Origin: Halocatena marina
GTDB lineage: Archaea; Halobacteriota; Halobacteria; Halobacteriales; Haloarculaceae
Assembly (NCBI RefSeq): GCF_023276375.1
Contig: NZ_JALLPK010000001.1
Coordinates: 1,178,001-1,242,000, forward strand
Direction: 5' to 3'
Length of the DNA stretch: 64,000 nt
Shown here: positions 36,564 to 44,707 of the stretch, one piece after another
Layout of the letters: every line of letters begins with the position of its first letter
Numbering within the stretch: position 1 is the stretch's first letter
Translations under genes and position numbers: made by a program
The notes under the pieces: model-generated
What the model saw: only the letters and a program-made list of their open reading frames with translations
Told to the model about the DNA's origin: nothing
Database searches by the model: none

Positions 36564-37297
36564 AGGACGTCATTTTTGTTGCCGATTGACGAGCGTTATG
36601 GTGGAGTCTCTCGGCAAGGTTAGTATATTATTCTATTGTCAACTCGTACGCCCAATCCGTAGCCGGGATCTCAATAGTCGATTTTTCATTACGATTTCAC
36701 GAACGTAAGTTTCTATCTTAGGTCAGTACGACTACGTATTCTTGAACCGACTGTCGAAGAAACTAACAGCATGTAGAGCCTGCTGTATTCTCTGTTTGAA
36801 AATGAGAATGCATTCAAATCCTCGAATATATAGTACTGATGAAGTGTGGCTGAACATGATATGTAGTGAGTACAACTCGTCAATCCAAAATATTAGTAAG
36901 TACAGATGAAATCATCCACTATGGACCCAATTGGTGATTTAGAGATTTGTTGGGCCCATCTATGACGTAGTACGATGATAAAAGTCGGAAATCACAAGAA
37001 ATTCGATTGCGTTTCTTGTTTTATCTTAATGCAAGAGGTATGATTTGAGTGCCTTCTGCAAATCAAGGTATTCGAACTGAATTGAGATCATATAATAAAG
37101 ATATACATATAGTGAAGATGATATTCATATTTCTTTAGGCGTGTATGGTGAGCTGTAAAATCAAATAGTGACTTACTGTGGTTTATTGAATGGAGGTGTA
37201 GCCCGTAACTTATGTTCTGAATAGTTACTTTCACATGGGGAGTTATAGAATTGTCGCGATCAGTGTTTTTATTAGGTTACCATCCTCCAGTTGATGA
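36564..37297. other. AT-rich gene desert downstream of ABC operon
   Basis: About 730 bases of AT-rich DNA with no protein-like frame, no recognisable tRNA and no clear repeat. It forms the right flank of the GH3/ABC cluster, mirroring 25049-26821. Confidence 0.55.
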
Positions 37298-37930
37298 ATG
37301 TTTAATGTAGGTGTGTTCGTCGCGTTTGTCCCGATCGCAATTGCTCTCATTGTCTCCCCTGGTCCAGACAGTATCTATACGCTGACCCGTAGCATCAGTG
37401 ACGGTCAGTCATCTGGTGTGATGGCTGCACTCGGCTCGTCTGCTGGCAGTATGGTTCATACAACAGCCGCTGTGTTGGGACTAACAGCCATTCTGCGAAC
37501 GTCAGCGTTGGCATATTCATTCGTCAAATTCATCGGAGCGGCGTATCTCGTTTATCTTGGTGTACAGACGTTCAGAAACACGGACGAATTCGAAATCACG
37601 CCAGAAAGTTCTAGCTATACGCCACGTGAGTCGTTCCGAAGTGCTTTGATGATCAATGTTTTAAACCCGAAGGTCGCAGTGTTCTTTCTTGCCTTCCTTC
37701 CTCAATTCGTCCAACCGGGAAGCAACACAACTGTCCAAATTTTCGCGCTCGGAATCGTGTTCGCTAGTCTTGGGTTTCTGTACCAAGCGATACTCGCGGT
37801 GTTTTCAGCGCGAGCACGCAGGGTGATTACCGAACGCGAACTCGTTCAAACGATGCTTCGCACAGTAAGTGGGAGTGTTCTTGTTGGCTTCGGTGTAAAA
37901 CTCGCTCTTGAACGACGAACTACCTCATAG
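37298..37930 (+). CDS. LysE-family exporter
   Basis: A 210-residue membrane protein with about six helices, of the LysE/RhtB amino-acid exporter family. Seen: the family start FVPIAIALIVSPGPDSIYTLTRSISDGQSSGVMAALGSS (helix 1 with PGPD), AYLVYLGVQTFR, and NPKVAVFFLAFLPQFV. Likely exports amino acids or related small metabolites; substrate unknown. Monocistronic after the AT-rich spacer. Confidence 0.92.
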   Translation: MFNVGVFVAFVPIAIALIVSPGPDSIYTLTRSISDGQSSGVMAALGSSAGSMVHTTAAVLGLTAILRTSALAYSFVKFIGAAYLVYLGVQTFRNTDEFEITPESSSYTPRESFRSALMINVLNPKVAVFFLAFLPQFVQPGSNTTVQIFALGIVFASLGFLYQAILAVFSARARRVITERELVQTMLRTVSGSVLVGFGVKLALERRTTS

Positions 37931-38130
37931 CGTAGTATTGGACTCCGCCGCGACGAATCAGAGTCGTTCATCAGGTGATGGACACCGGCGGATGTAGACT
38001 AGATACCAAACAGAGACTGGTTCTCATCGTGTTTCTCGACATCCGGTCCGCGGGATACGTCTGGTATTCGGATGAGGCACCCACGTTTTGAGGATTCTCA
38101 TTCCCAGTGTCGGAAAGCGCTGTATGTCTG

Positions 38131-38511
38131 TCAACTACGATTGCAGTCTTCAATTTCGGCCGCGTTGATATCATCCAAATCGGTGGGGGAATTTTCATCC
38201 GGTTCTGCGGTTGTAAGACAGCACGCAGGACTTGCCCTGTAGTAGATGCCAGCCTCGTTGAGTGTAGACCGTGCGAGTGGTGTCTCTGCGTCCCATTCTG
38301 GAAGGTATCTATCCACATCATTAACAGCGACCACGACAACAATGGAAGCGTCAGCCGGATACTGAGGATTAGCCTGAGCGACGGTGACCCCACCGTACAT
38401 GAGCCAATCGGCAGCAGCTTTTGATGGCAGAGACACAACGACTGATCTCGGGGCTAATGAATCATCACGGTCGATGACTGTGTCACCAATCTCGAAAGGG
38501 CAGCTTGTCAT
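38131..38511 (-). CDS. Hypothetical haloarchaeal protein
   Basis: A 126-residue acidic protein. Start ATG at 38511 (MTSCPFEIGDTVIDRDD) is preferred over 38565. The opening CPFEIGDTVIDRDDSL and a central beta-strand SIVVVVAVNDVDRYLPEW look like a small SH3-like or double-psi fold, followed by a Cys pair PACC and an acidic tail DLDDINAAEIEDC. No family recognised. It follows the 38626-39132 gene by 114 nt on the same strand. Confidence 0.7.
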   Translation of the reverse strand: MTSCPFEIGDTVIDRDDSLAPRSVVVSLPSKAAADWLMYGGVTVAQANPQYPADASIVVVVAVNDVDRYLPEWDAETPLARSTLNEAGIYYRASPACCLTTAEPDENSPTDLDDINAAEIEDCNRS

Positions 38512-38625
38512 GATTGCACATGACGTCCTGCGATCGGACCGGCTATAACGGCTTCTTAGCTTCAAACTGTTGTTTTTTGAACTACAAAGGCGTGAATAAG
38601 GTGGATCAATGATCGAAATAGACGA

Positions 38626-39132
38626 TCACTCGTCGCCAAGGAGCGCCATTTGTTGGAGATAATTATCCCGCAGTCGCTGTTCAACCAAACGGAGCCAGTC
38701 GCTGTCCTCAATATTGATATTCTCACGGAGAATGCGGACGAACGAGTCAACATCTTTCGGGTCCTCCTCTGGAAACTCCTTGACGATACGTTCCCGAACG
38801 AACTGTCTATTTTCGGGGGTACAGGGATCGTGACGTGATTGTTCAAACGCACGGACAGCAATCCGGAATAGCTTCCCATCTCGATCATCAAGCCGTGAAC
38901 CGATACGGGCGACATCGCGCAACGTGCTGTCCGATGTATTGTCCCGGTCGACTTGCGTTGCCGCTCTACGAATCGCCTCCATCTTCGTTTCACCCAATCC
39001 ATAATTAACGATTCCCTCAACTACCCCATCCCGCGTCGATTGAGTTGTGGGCTTCAGGTACGCCCGATAATTCGCACTCGAATACGGTGGATCGTCGACG
39101 ACAAACGTAATCTCACGTCGTTTGTTCTCCAT
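38626..39132 (-). CDS. Hypothetical soluble protein
   Basis: A 168-residue, charged, mostly helical protein: an N-terminal strand-rich part (REITFVVDDPPYSSANYRAYL) then helices (VEGIVNYGLGETKMEAIRRAATQVDRDN, ENRQFVRERIVKEFP, RLVEQRLRDNYLQQMALLG). No catalytic or HTH motif that I can defend. Codon use looks coding. It may form an operon with the downstream 38131 gene. Confidence 0.65.
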   Translation of the reverse strand: MENKRREITFVVDDPPYSSANYRAYLKPTTQSTRDGVVEGIVNYGLGETKMEAIRRAATQVDRDNTSDSTLRDVARIGSRLDDRDGKLFRIAVRAFEQSRHDPCTPENRQFVRERIVKEFPEEDPKDVDSFVRILRENINIEDSDWLRLVEQRLRDNYLQQMALLGDE

Positions 39133-39647
39133 TAGCGTCGAAATGAATCCGTAAAGGGTGATCCAAGATATTCGTCCCAGCGAGATCTCTCATGCCGTGG
39201 TGTAAGCACTGTATGACGGATTGTGACGCAGCTATTATGTGAACGCTTCCCAATCATATCACCACCGTTTGAACTGATATCGTAAAAATATTTTCATAAC
39301 AAATGTAGGTGATAGTGAATCTGAATATGTCAGTTTAGCACTCTGCGGTGATCGCAGTAGAGTGGGTGGGTTATTTTCTATCTTTGGACCGAATGTACAT
39401 ATCTGATGACGATTTGTTTATCACGGTAATTAATTATTTTTATCATAGCGAATTGGACGAGTTCTCGAATACATTCTTTAAAGTTATCTGAGACGTATCA
39501 GAACTGGTAATAGGACTGACCGGTGCAGGCTAACTGACATTCGAGCCAGTGCATTGGACGTATCCTGACTATCGACACGGTTCAAATTAAAGTTGATACT
39601 AATTACTCATCTGTTCGGAGGCACTCTATGCTATTGCTCTCCGTTCA
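39133..39647. other. AT-rich spacer without gene
   Basis: About 500 AT-rich bases including clusters of A/T around 39280-39320 and 39430-39450. No convincing coding frame, RNA or repeat was recognised. Confidence 0.5.
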
Positions 39648-39990
39648 TCAATCGGAGTTGTGCGTGAGTCGCCACTGCGGGTTTACTGGGTGTGATGACT
39701 CATCGTTTCCAGCACACTTACCGAGATACGTCAGTGTCCCTGTTACGGTATGAACATTCACCTGCGCATCGAGGTGACATCCGTCAATATGCCCCATAAT
39801 GCCGTACGTGTTGGTTGCAGTTGCTTTGGCCACATCACCAGAGAGTACATTGAGGTAGTTGCGCTGAAGCATGACCGCGTCCGACGATTTGACGACAACA
39901 ACAGTCTATCCATCACCGATTGTTGCTGTGAACGTTCCAGTATTCACGGTCGCGTTGGCTCGCACCCGAATGAGAAGTCCTTTTGATCGC
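39648..39990 (-). pseudogene. Possible decayed beta-rich protein with in-frame stop
   Basis: On the minus strand the frame reads RANATVNTGTFTATIGDG, then a TAG stop, then TVVVVKSSDAVMLQRNYLNV ... TYGIMGHIDGCHLDAQVNVHTVTGTLTYLGKCAGN to a stop at 39648. Both sides of the stop keep a Thr/Val-rich beta-strand character, as in secreted haloarchaeal proteins. The downstream part alone (ATG 39872) is 74 residues. No start for the upstream part is seen before the lactate permease gene. Weak evidence; it may be chance. Confidence 0.25.
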
Positions 39991-39999
39991 GTGATCGAT

Positions 40000-41721
40000 T
40001 TAGAACGTCCCGGAGAACAGTGCGTAACTGAACACGAGAGTGAGTAGTCCCGTTGCTGTTCCATAGTAGAGCAGAGGAAGGAGTTCCAGCCGGATTACTC
40101 GCCCCTCCTCGCCAACGAGACCAACGACAGCCAACGCAGCGACAACATTGTGGACTGCGATGAGGTTGCCGATTGCGCCGCCGACTGCTTGTGTCCCTAG
40201 CATGATTGTTTTTGATGTGCCGATCTGATCTGCAACACCGTACTGGAACGTCCCAAAGAGGATGTCGGAGACGGTGTTCGATCCCGCGAGGAACGCACCG
40301 AGTGCACCGACAAACGGTGCAAAGAACGGATACACCCCGCCAGCGACGGTTGCCATGCTCTCTGAGAGAACGATGAGCATACTATCAGTATTTGTCGCTT
40401 CGCCAGACTGTAACATTATTTGTACTGTTGCGACCGCGAATAACAGCGCAATGACAGCCGGCGTGACTTTCTCGATCGTTTCAGCCCACGTCGCATGCAC
40501 TTGTTCTACGTTCATACCGTGTAGAGCGATGGTGGCGAGGTGAACGACGACGAACACTGCACCCGGTAGATACAGTAGCGCGAAGTCACCGCTGAGACCT
40601 GTTCCAAAAATGTTCTCCCACGCGAGCGTGAATAGCGAATCTGTAACGAACGCCTTCACAGGGTCGACAACCCGCGTTACAACGAGCAACGCCGCGACGA
40701 GGACGTACGGAGTCCACGCTTTCCACAGCGGCATCTGCTGAACGACGCCACCGTCAGCGGCGACCATACCACTATCATCCTGCGTCGTGGATTCACCGGG
40801 TTGGATATCACCGACCCAGTGGCTCGGCCACTGTTCTTGATCGGCAAAGTCCCACTCCTCATCAGGGTGGAAAAATCCGGCTTTCAACGCAGAAACCGTA
40901 ACGAGGAGACCAACCATCGCCCCTGCGAGGCCGGGAAAGACCGGTCCCAAAAAGTACGCGGTGAGAAAATACGGAACCGAGAACGATCCCCACGCGAATA
41001 GCGTCAGTGGCAGAACTTCGAGCGCCGGTTTGATTGAACGCTCCTCCCCGAAGAACCGCGTCATCATCGCTACACCAATGAACGGCAGGAACATGCCGAC
41101 GATGACGTGAAAGGATGCTGCGAACACAGCGATCTCACCGACCCACTGGGAGACAGTCATTCCGTGGCTCCCGACTGCTTCCTTGATGAGCGGAACGCTC
41201 TTGAAGATATCAATCATTCCGATGATGAGCGGAGTACCAACTGCGCCAAACGTAATCGCCATGAGGTTTCCAGTCAGTGCGACGACGACAGCTGCGAGTG
41301 GTGGGAATCCAAGTCCGACGAGGAGTGGGCCAACGATGGCAGCAGGCGTGCCGAATCCGGCGGCCGCCTCGATAAACGATCCCATCAGAAATACGAGCAA
41401 AACGACCTGTATGCGGCGGTCCTCACTGATCGATGCGAACCCACTATTGATAGCGTCGAACGCACCTGTCTGTTTCAATGTGTACAACAGGAGAATTGCA
41501 CCGAAAACGATGTAGAGGATGTTCGCAGCAGTGATGAAGCCGTTGATGGTTGCCGCTGCGATCCATGTTAGATTCATTCCCCACCCAAGAACACCAGCAC
41601 CGATGGCGACAATCCACGCGACAGGCATTGCGCGCGTGGCTGGCCAATACTGGCCAACCATCAGAAACGCGATGGTCAAGAGTGGGAGGAGTGCAATGAG
41701 GATGTCAACAGGGCTACCCAT
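40000..41721 (-). CDS. L-lactate permease (LctP/LldP family)
   Basis: A 573-residue membrane protein with about 13 helices, of the lactate permease family: lactate (or glycolate) uptake driven by an ion gradient. Seen: GAILLLYTLKQTGAFDAINSGF, the conserved GSFIEAAAGFGTPAAIVGPLLVGLGF and LAGSNTVSDILFGTFQYGVADQIG. The ATG at 41721 (MGSPVDILIALLPLL) is chosen; a TATA-like element TATAG at about 41749-41753 fits a short leader. Divergent from the regulator at 42108 and probably controlled by it. Confidence 0.92.
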   Translation of the reverse strand: MGSPVDILIALLPLLTIAFLMVGQYWPATRAMPVAWIVAIGAGVLGWGMNLTWIAAATINGFITAANILYIVFGAILLLYTLKQTGAFDAINSGFASISEDRRIQVVLLVFLMGSFIEAAAGFGTPAAIVGPLLVGLGFPPLAAVVVALTGNLMAITFGAVGTPLIIGMIDIFKSVPLIKEAVGSHGMTVSQWVGEIAVFAASFHVIVGMFLPFIGVAMMTRFFGEERSIKPALEVLPLTLFAWGSFSVPYFLTAYFLGPVFPGLAGAMVGLLVTVSALKAGFFHPDEEWDFADQEQWPSHWVGDIQPGESTTQDDSGMVAADGGVVQQMPLWKAWTPYVLVAALLVVTRVVDPVKAFVTDSLFTLAWENIFGTGLSGDFALLYLPGAVFVVVHLATIALHGMNVEQVHATWAETIEKVTPAVIALLFAVATVQIMLQSGEATNTDSMLIVLSESMATVAGGVYPFFAPFVGALGAFLAGSNTVSDILFGTFQYGVADQIGTSKTIMLGTQAVGGAIGNLIAVHNVVAALAVVGLVGEEGRVIRLELLPLLYYGTATGLLTLVFSYALFSGTF

Positions 41722-41908
41722 GCCGAACCTCACTGTTTGTTTGCAGACAACTATACTGTCTTTCATCTATCGGCATCGATGCCACCTTGGTAACTATCAT
41801 TCCATGCCGTAACTCATCTGGCATGAGATACGACCACCAATCCATGTACTATAATACCCACTGTTCGTTGCCACTTGTGACATTTTATCCCAGAATCTAC
41901 CGGAACGA

Positions 41909-41926
41909 TACACACGTGTGTACTGG
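41909..41926. promoter_or_regulatory. 14-bp palindrome with outlying repeat box
   Basis: TACACACGTGTGTA is a perfect palindrome (41909-41922). It overlaps a diverged fifth copy of the repeat box (CACACGTGTGTACTGG, 41911-41926), followed by CTTATAG just as the last box of the array is followed by CTTATG. Confidence 0.45.
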
Positions 41927-41999
41927 CTTATAGTGTGTTATTGAGCCGTCTATATCGTGTTCGATCGTTTTCTGATTTCAGCATCGAGGGGGCCGAGTA

Positions 42000-42078
42000 C
42001 AGTCGTCTGTACTGGGTTGCAGTCGTATGCATAGGGGAGTTCAGTCGTATGAATTGGATATTCAGTCGAGTGTATAGG
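42000..42078 (+). repeat. Four direct repeats spaced 20-22 bp ahead of regulator TATA box
   Basis: Boxes CAGTCGTCTGTACTGG (42000), CAGTCGTATGCATAGG (42020), CAGTCGTATGAATTGG (42042) and CAGTCGAGTGTATAGG (42063) follow the consensus CAGTCGTATGNATWGG. The spacing of 20, 22 and 21 bp is two helical turns, so all face the same side of DNA. The last abuts a TATA-like CTTATG (42079-42084), 24 nt before the ATG at 42108. Confidence 0.75.
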
Positions 42079-42107
42079 CTTATGTTTTCGTGTGCAGAGG
42101 CTCGCAC

Positions 42108-42689
42108 ATGAACTCATCGACCAACAACCGAAAGCGGAACGAACACGGCCAGTTTGACGACAAAATACCCTCGGAATCTGCGCTCGGTGTATTCGAATCG
42201 CGTGAAGACCAAGCGCGACCGCTCACAGCGACAGACGTAATGGAGGCGCTCGACTGTTCACGTCGAACTGCGCACAACAAATTGAATATGCTCGTCGAAA
42301 AGGGCGTACTCGCCACGCGAAAGGTGGGGGCACGCAGTCGCGTCTGGTGGATTCCGATTGAGAACGCCTCAATGCCGAATCAGTCCGAGACAACCGAACA
42401 GCGCCACCCGCGGCCTGTCTCGAACGCGATTCAGCAGGCTGACCTCCCTGGCGAAGGCCCAACACTCGAAGCACGCCGCGAGGCACTAGCAGCAGCGCAC
42501 GACTATCTCGCTGAGCATCCAGAGGCGAAGAAGGCGGACTTTCTCCGTGATGTCTACCACAGCTATCCTGCACAGTACGAGTCAGCAGAAGGATGGTGGA
42601 ACGCGATTCAACCGGCGCTCAAGCAACTACCAGACGTCGATCCACCGAAGGAACGTGGTCATGTCTGGCATTTCCTCGGTGGCGACTGA
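42108..42689 (+). CDS. Winged-helix regulator with C-terminal tryptophan-rich module
   Basis: A 193-residue DNA-binding protein. N-terminal half: a winged helix with RPLTATDVMEALDCSRRTAHNKLNMLVEKGVLATRKVGARSRVWWI. C-terminal half (about 120-190): the module LEARREALAAAHDYLAEHPEAKK, YESAEGWWNAIQPALKQLPDVDPP and a VWHFLGG end, matching the two copies in the 11560-12417 protein. ATG at 42108 fits a leaderless transcript; GTG at 42090 is the alternative. The repeat array directly upstream suggests autoregulation and control of the divergent lactate permease and/or the downstream transporter (inference). Confidence 0.82.
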   Translation: MNSSTNNRKRNEHGQFDDKIPSESALGVFESREDQARPLTATDVMEALDCSRRTAHNKLNMLVEKGVLATRKVGARSRVWWIPIENASMPNQSETTEQRHPRPVSNAIQQADLPGEGPTLEARREALAAAHDYLAEHPEAKKADFLRDVYHSYPAQYESAEGWWNAIQPALKQLPDVDPPKERGHVWHFLGGD

Positions 42690-42800
42690 CGCCAATCATG
42701 TAGATTTATACCACAATGGTCCAAACCAATGGCAGAATTGGTTATTACAATGCGTTTGAATCGATGGCCACGGCCGAGACACTGTCTGTAATATACATTC

Positions 42801-44576
42801 ATGGCACGCTCTCTCGACACGCACGAACAGACGTCTGCTGATGAGTCAGAGAGTGATCCCACCGACGATGTCTATGCCCCAGAAATCGAAGGGAAACAGT
42901 ACCGCGGGACGTGGTATCTCCCCTTGCCGTACGACCAGCTTTCTGAAGCACCTGAAACCGACGACTATCCAACGCGTGGAACGGGTGGAACGTTCCGAAT
43001 CGCCGATCTACCGCGGGTCCCTCGTGTCAGACACATTGTCGGTCCAAGCGCGCTCATGCTCGGTGCTTCGCTCGGAAGTGGAGAGACGCTGTTCTGGCCA
43101 GTTCTCATTGCACAACACGATTGGACGCTCTACTGGGCGTTCATTATTGGAGTCTTCACCCAATTTTTCATCAACACCGAACTCCAGCGGTGGACGCTCG
43201 CAACCGGTGAGAGCATCTTCCGGTCGTTCCTTCGAGTCCGTCAATTCTGGCCGTGGGTGTTTCTCATTGGCGGTCTTGTGAGTCTCGGTTGGCCCGGATG
43301 GGCGGCTGGTGCAGCACAGGTTGCGGTAACCGCCCTTGGATTAACTGGATCCGTCTCTGCAGTCGGTGTTTCACTCGCTAATTGGAAACTCATAGCCATC
43401 GGTCTGATGGGTGTGATCTGGTGCTCATATCAGATTTCGTCAGTCATGTACAACGCTGTTGAAGCGTTTCAGATTACGCTCCTGTTCGTCGCAACTGGTG
43501 CGGCGATTCTCCTTGTATTCGTCTCTAACGCGTTTACTGAACTTGCAACTCTTCCGTCGAACGTTCTTAATGGAAGCAGTACCATCCCATCGGGGATGGA
43601 TCTCGCAGTCTTTCTCGGAGGGCTCGCCTTTGCCGGTGCCGGTGGCTATCTGAACCTCTCACAAAGTCTCTGGGCGCGTGAGAAAGGGTATGGAATGGGG
43701 AATTATCAAGGTCGTGTGAAGAATCCACTCATCGGTGACGATCCGGAACTGATCGAACGAAACGGTTTCACGTTCCGTCCGGTCGAACGTAACCTCCGAC
43801 GGTGGCGTGGCTGGTGGCGCGTCATCCAATTAGAACATTTCCTGACGTTCGTCGTTGGCCTCATTTTCGTCGCCACGGTCCTTATGGCCGTCTCTGTCCG
43901 ATACGCGTCCGGAACGGCGAGTGGCGCCATTACGATGTGGCTCGTCCAGATTGCGCCCCAGATTGGTGGTCTCGGTACCGTCCTCGTGTTCGTCGTCCTC
44001 TTCATTGCGCTCTTTACGACTGAGTACGCGATCGTCGAATCGTTCGTCCGAAACAGTGCTGATGCGCTCTATGAGACGTACGGACGCGATGCTGACTGGG
44101 AACTGTCTCGTCTCTTCTGGCGACTTCTCACTTCGTTCGTCGTCTGGGGCATTCTCATCATTCTCCTGTTTACAGCGCCCTTCGAGAACCAGGAGCCGTT
44201 CTTTTTCCTCGTCGTCGGCGCAGCGTTATCCGGGATAATGATGTGGCCGTACACAGTTCTCACGCTTATTATCAATACAACACGGCTTCCTGAACATCTT
44301 CAACCGGGATGGTTCCGCGTTGTGGCACTCTGGTGGGCCTCAAGCCTTTATGGCTATTTCAGCAGCCTCCTCATCGGCGAGACACTCTCTGAAATCACCG
44401 GTCTTGGCGTATTCGAAACGACTGTCACTGTTCTTGGGAGTGCGCCTGCCGGATACGTGATCTGGGTCGTGTTTTTCAGCGTCCAAACGTACGCAATCGT
44501 GCGATCGGTGCTCGGTAAACGGCGTGCAGCCGGTACTGTTGAATCTGCTGAACTAACGAACGGATTGTTCTCCTGA
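42801..44576 (+). CDS. Nramp-like transporter lacking canonical metal motifs
   Basis: A 591-residue membrane protein with about 11-12 helices in the LeuT-fold Nramp-like superfamily. The first helix reads GPSALMLGASLGSGETLFWP and the sixth region GGLAFAGAGGYLNLSQSLWAREKGYGMG, where true Nramp metal transporters have DPGN and MPH. Mn2+/Fe2+ transport is therefore doubtful. The 75-residue N-terminus is hydrophilic and cytosolic. It starts about 110 nt after the wHTH regulator on the same strand and may belong to its regulon with the lactate permease. Substrate unknown. Confidence 0.8.
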   Translation: MARSLDTHEQTSADESESDPTDDVYAPEIEGKQYRGTWYLPLPYDQLSEAPETDDYPTRGTGGTFRIADLPRVPRVRHIVGPSALMLGASLGSGETLFWPVLIAQHDWTLYWAFIIGVFTQFFINTELQRWTLATGESIFRSFLRVRQFWPWVFLIGGLVSLGWPGWAAGAAQVAVTALGLTGSVSAVGVSLANWKLIAIGLMGVIWCSYQISSVMYNAVEAFQITLLFVATGAAILLVFVSNAFTELATLPSNVLNGSSTIPSGMDLAVFLGGLAFAGAGGYLNLSQSLWAREKGYGMGNYQGRVKNPLIGDDPELIERNGFTFRPVERNLRRWRGWWRVIQLEHFLTFVVGLIFVATVLMAVSVRYASGTASGAITMWLVQIAPQIGGLGTVLVFVVLFIALFTTEYAIVESFVRNSADALYETYGRDADWELSRLFWRLLTSFVVWGILIILLFTAPFENQEPFFFLVVGAALSGIMMWPYTVLTLIINTTRLPEHLQPGWFRVVALWWASSLYGYFSSLLIGETLSEITGLGVFETTVTVLGSAPAGYVIWVVFFSVQTYAIVRSVLGKRRAAGTVESAELTNGLFS

Positions 44577-44707
44577 CTATCACTGTTAAGACGCTCGATG
44601 AATTTTGACGGTTGCGTGTGCCGAACTCTCTCTAAGACGGACGTTGCATTCACTGCGCTTATTCAAGACGGACCCAGCGATGTGATGGGAGGGCACATAT
44701 TTTCCGT

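Larger units (their letters stand above)
41722..42107. promoter_or_regulatory. Divergent intergenic region, lactate permease/regulator
   Basis: 386 bases between the divergent starts at 41721 and 42108. It holds a TATA-like element for the permease, the palindrome at 41909-41922, and the four-box repeat array at 42000-42078 before the regulator. The length and boxes suggest a jointly regulated divergent promoter. Confidence 0.55.
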
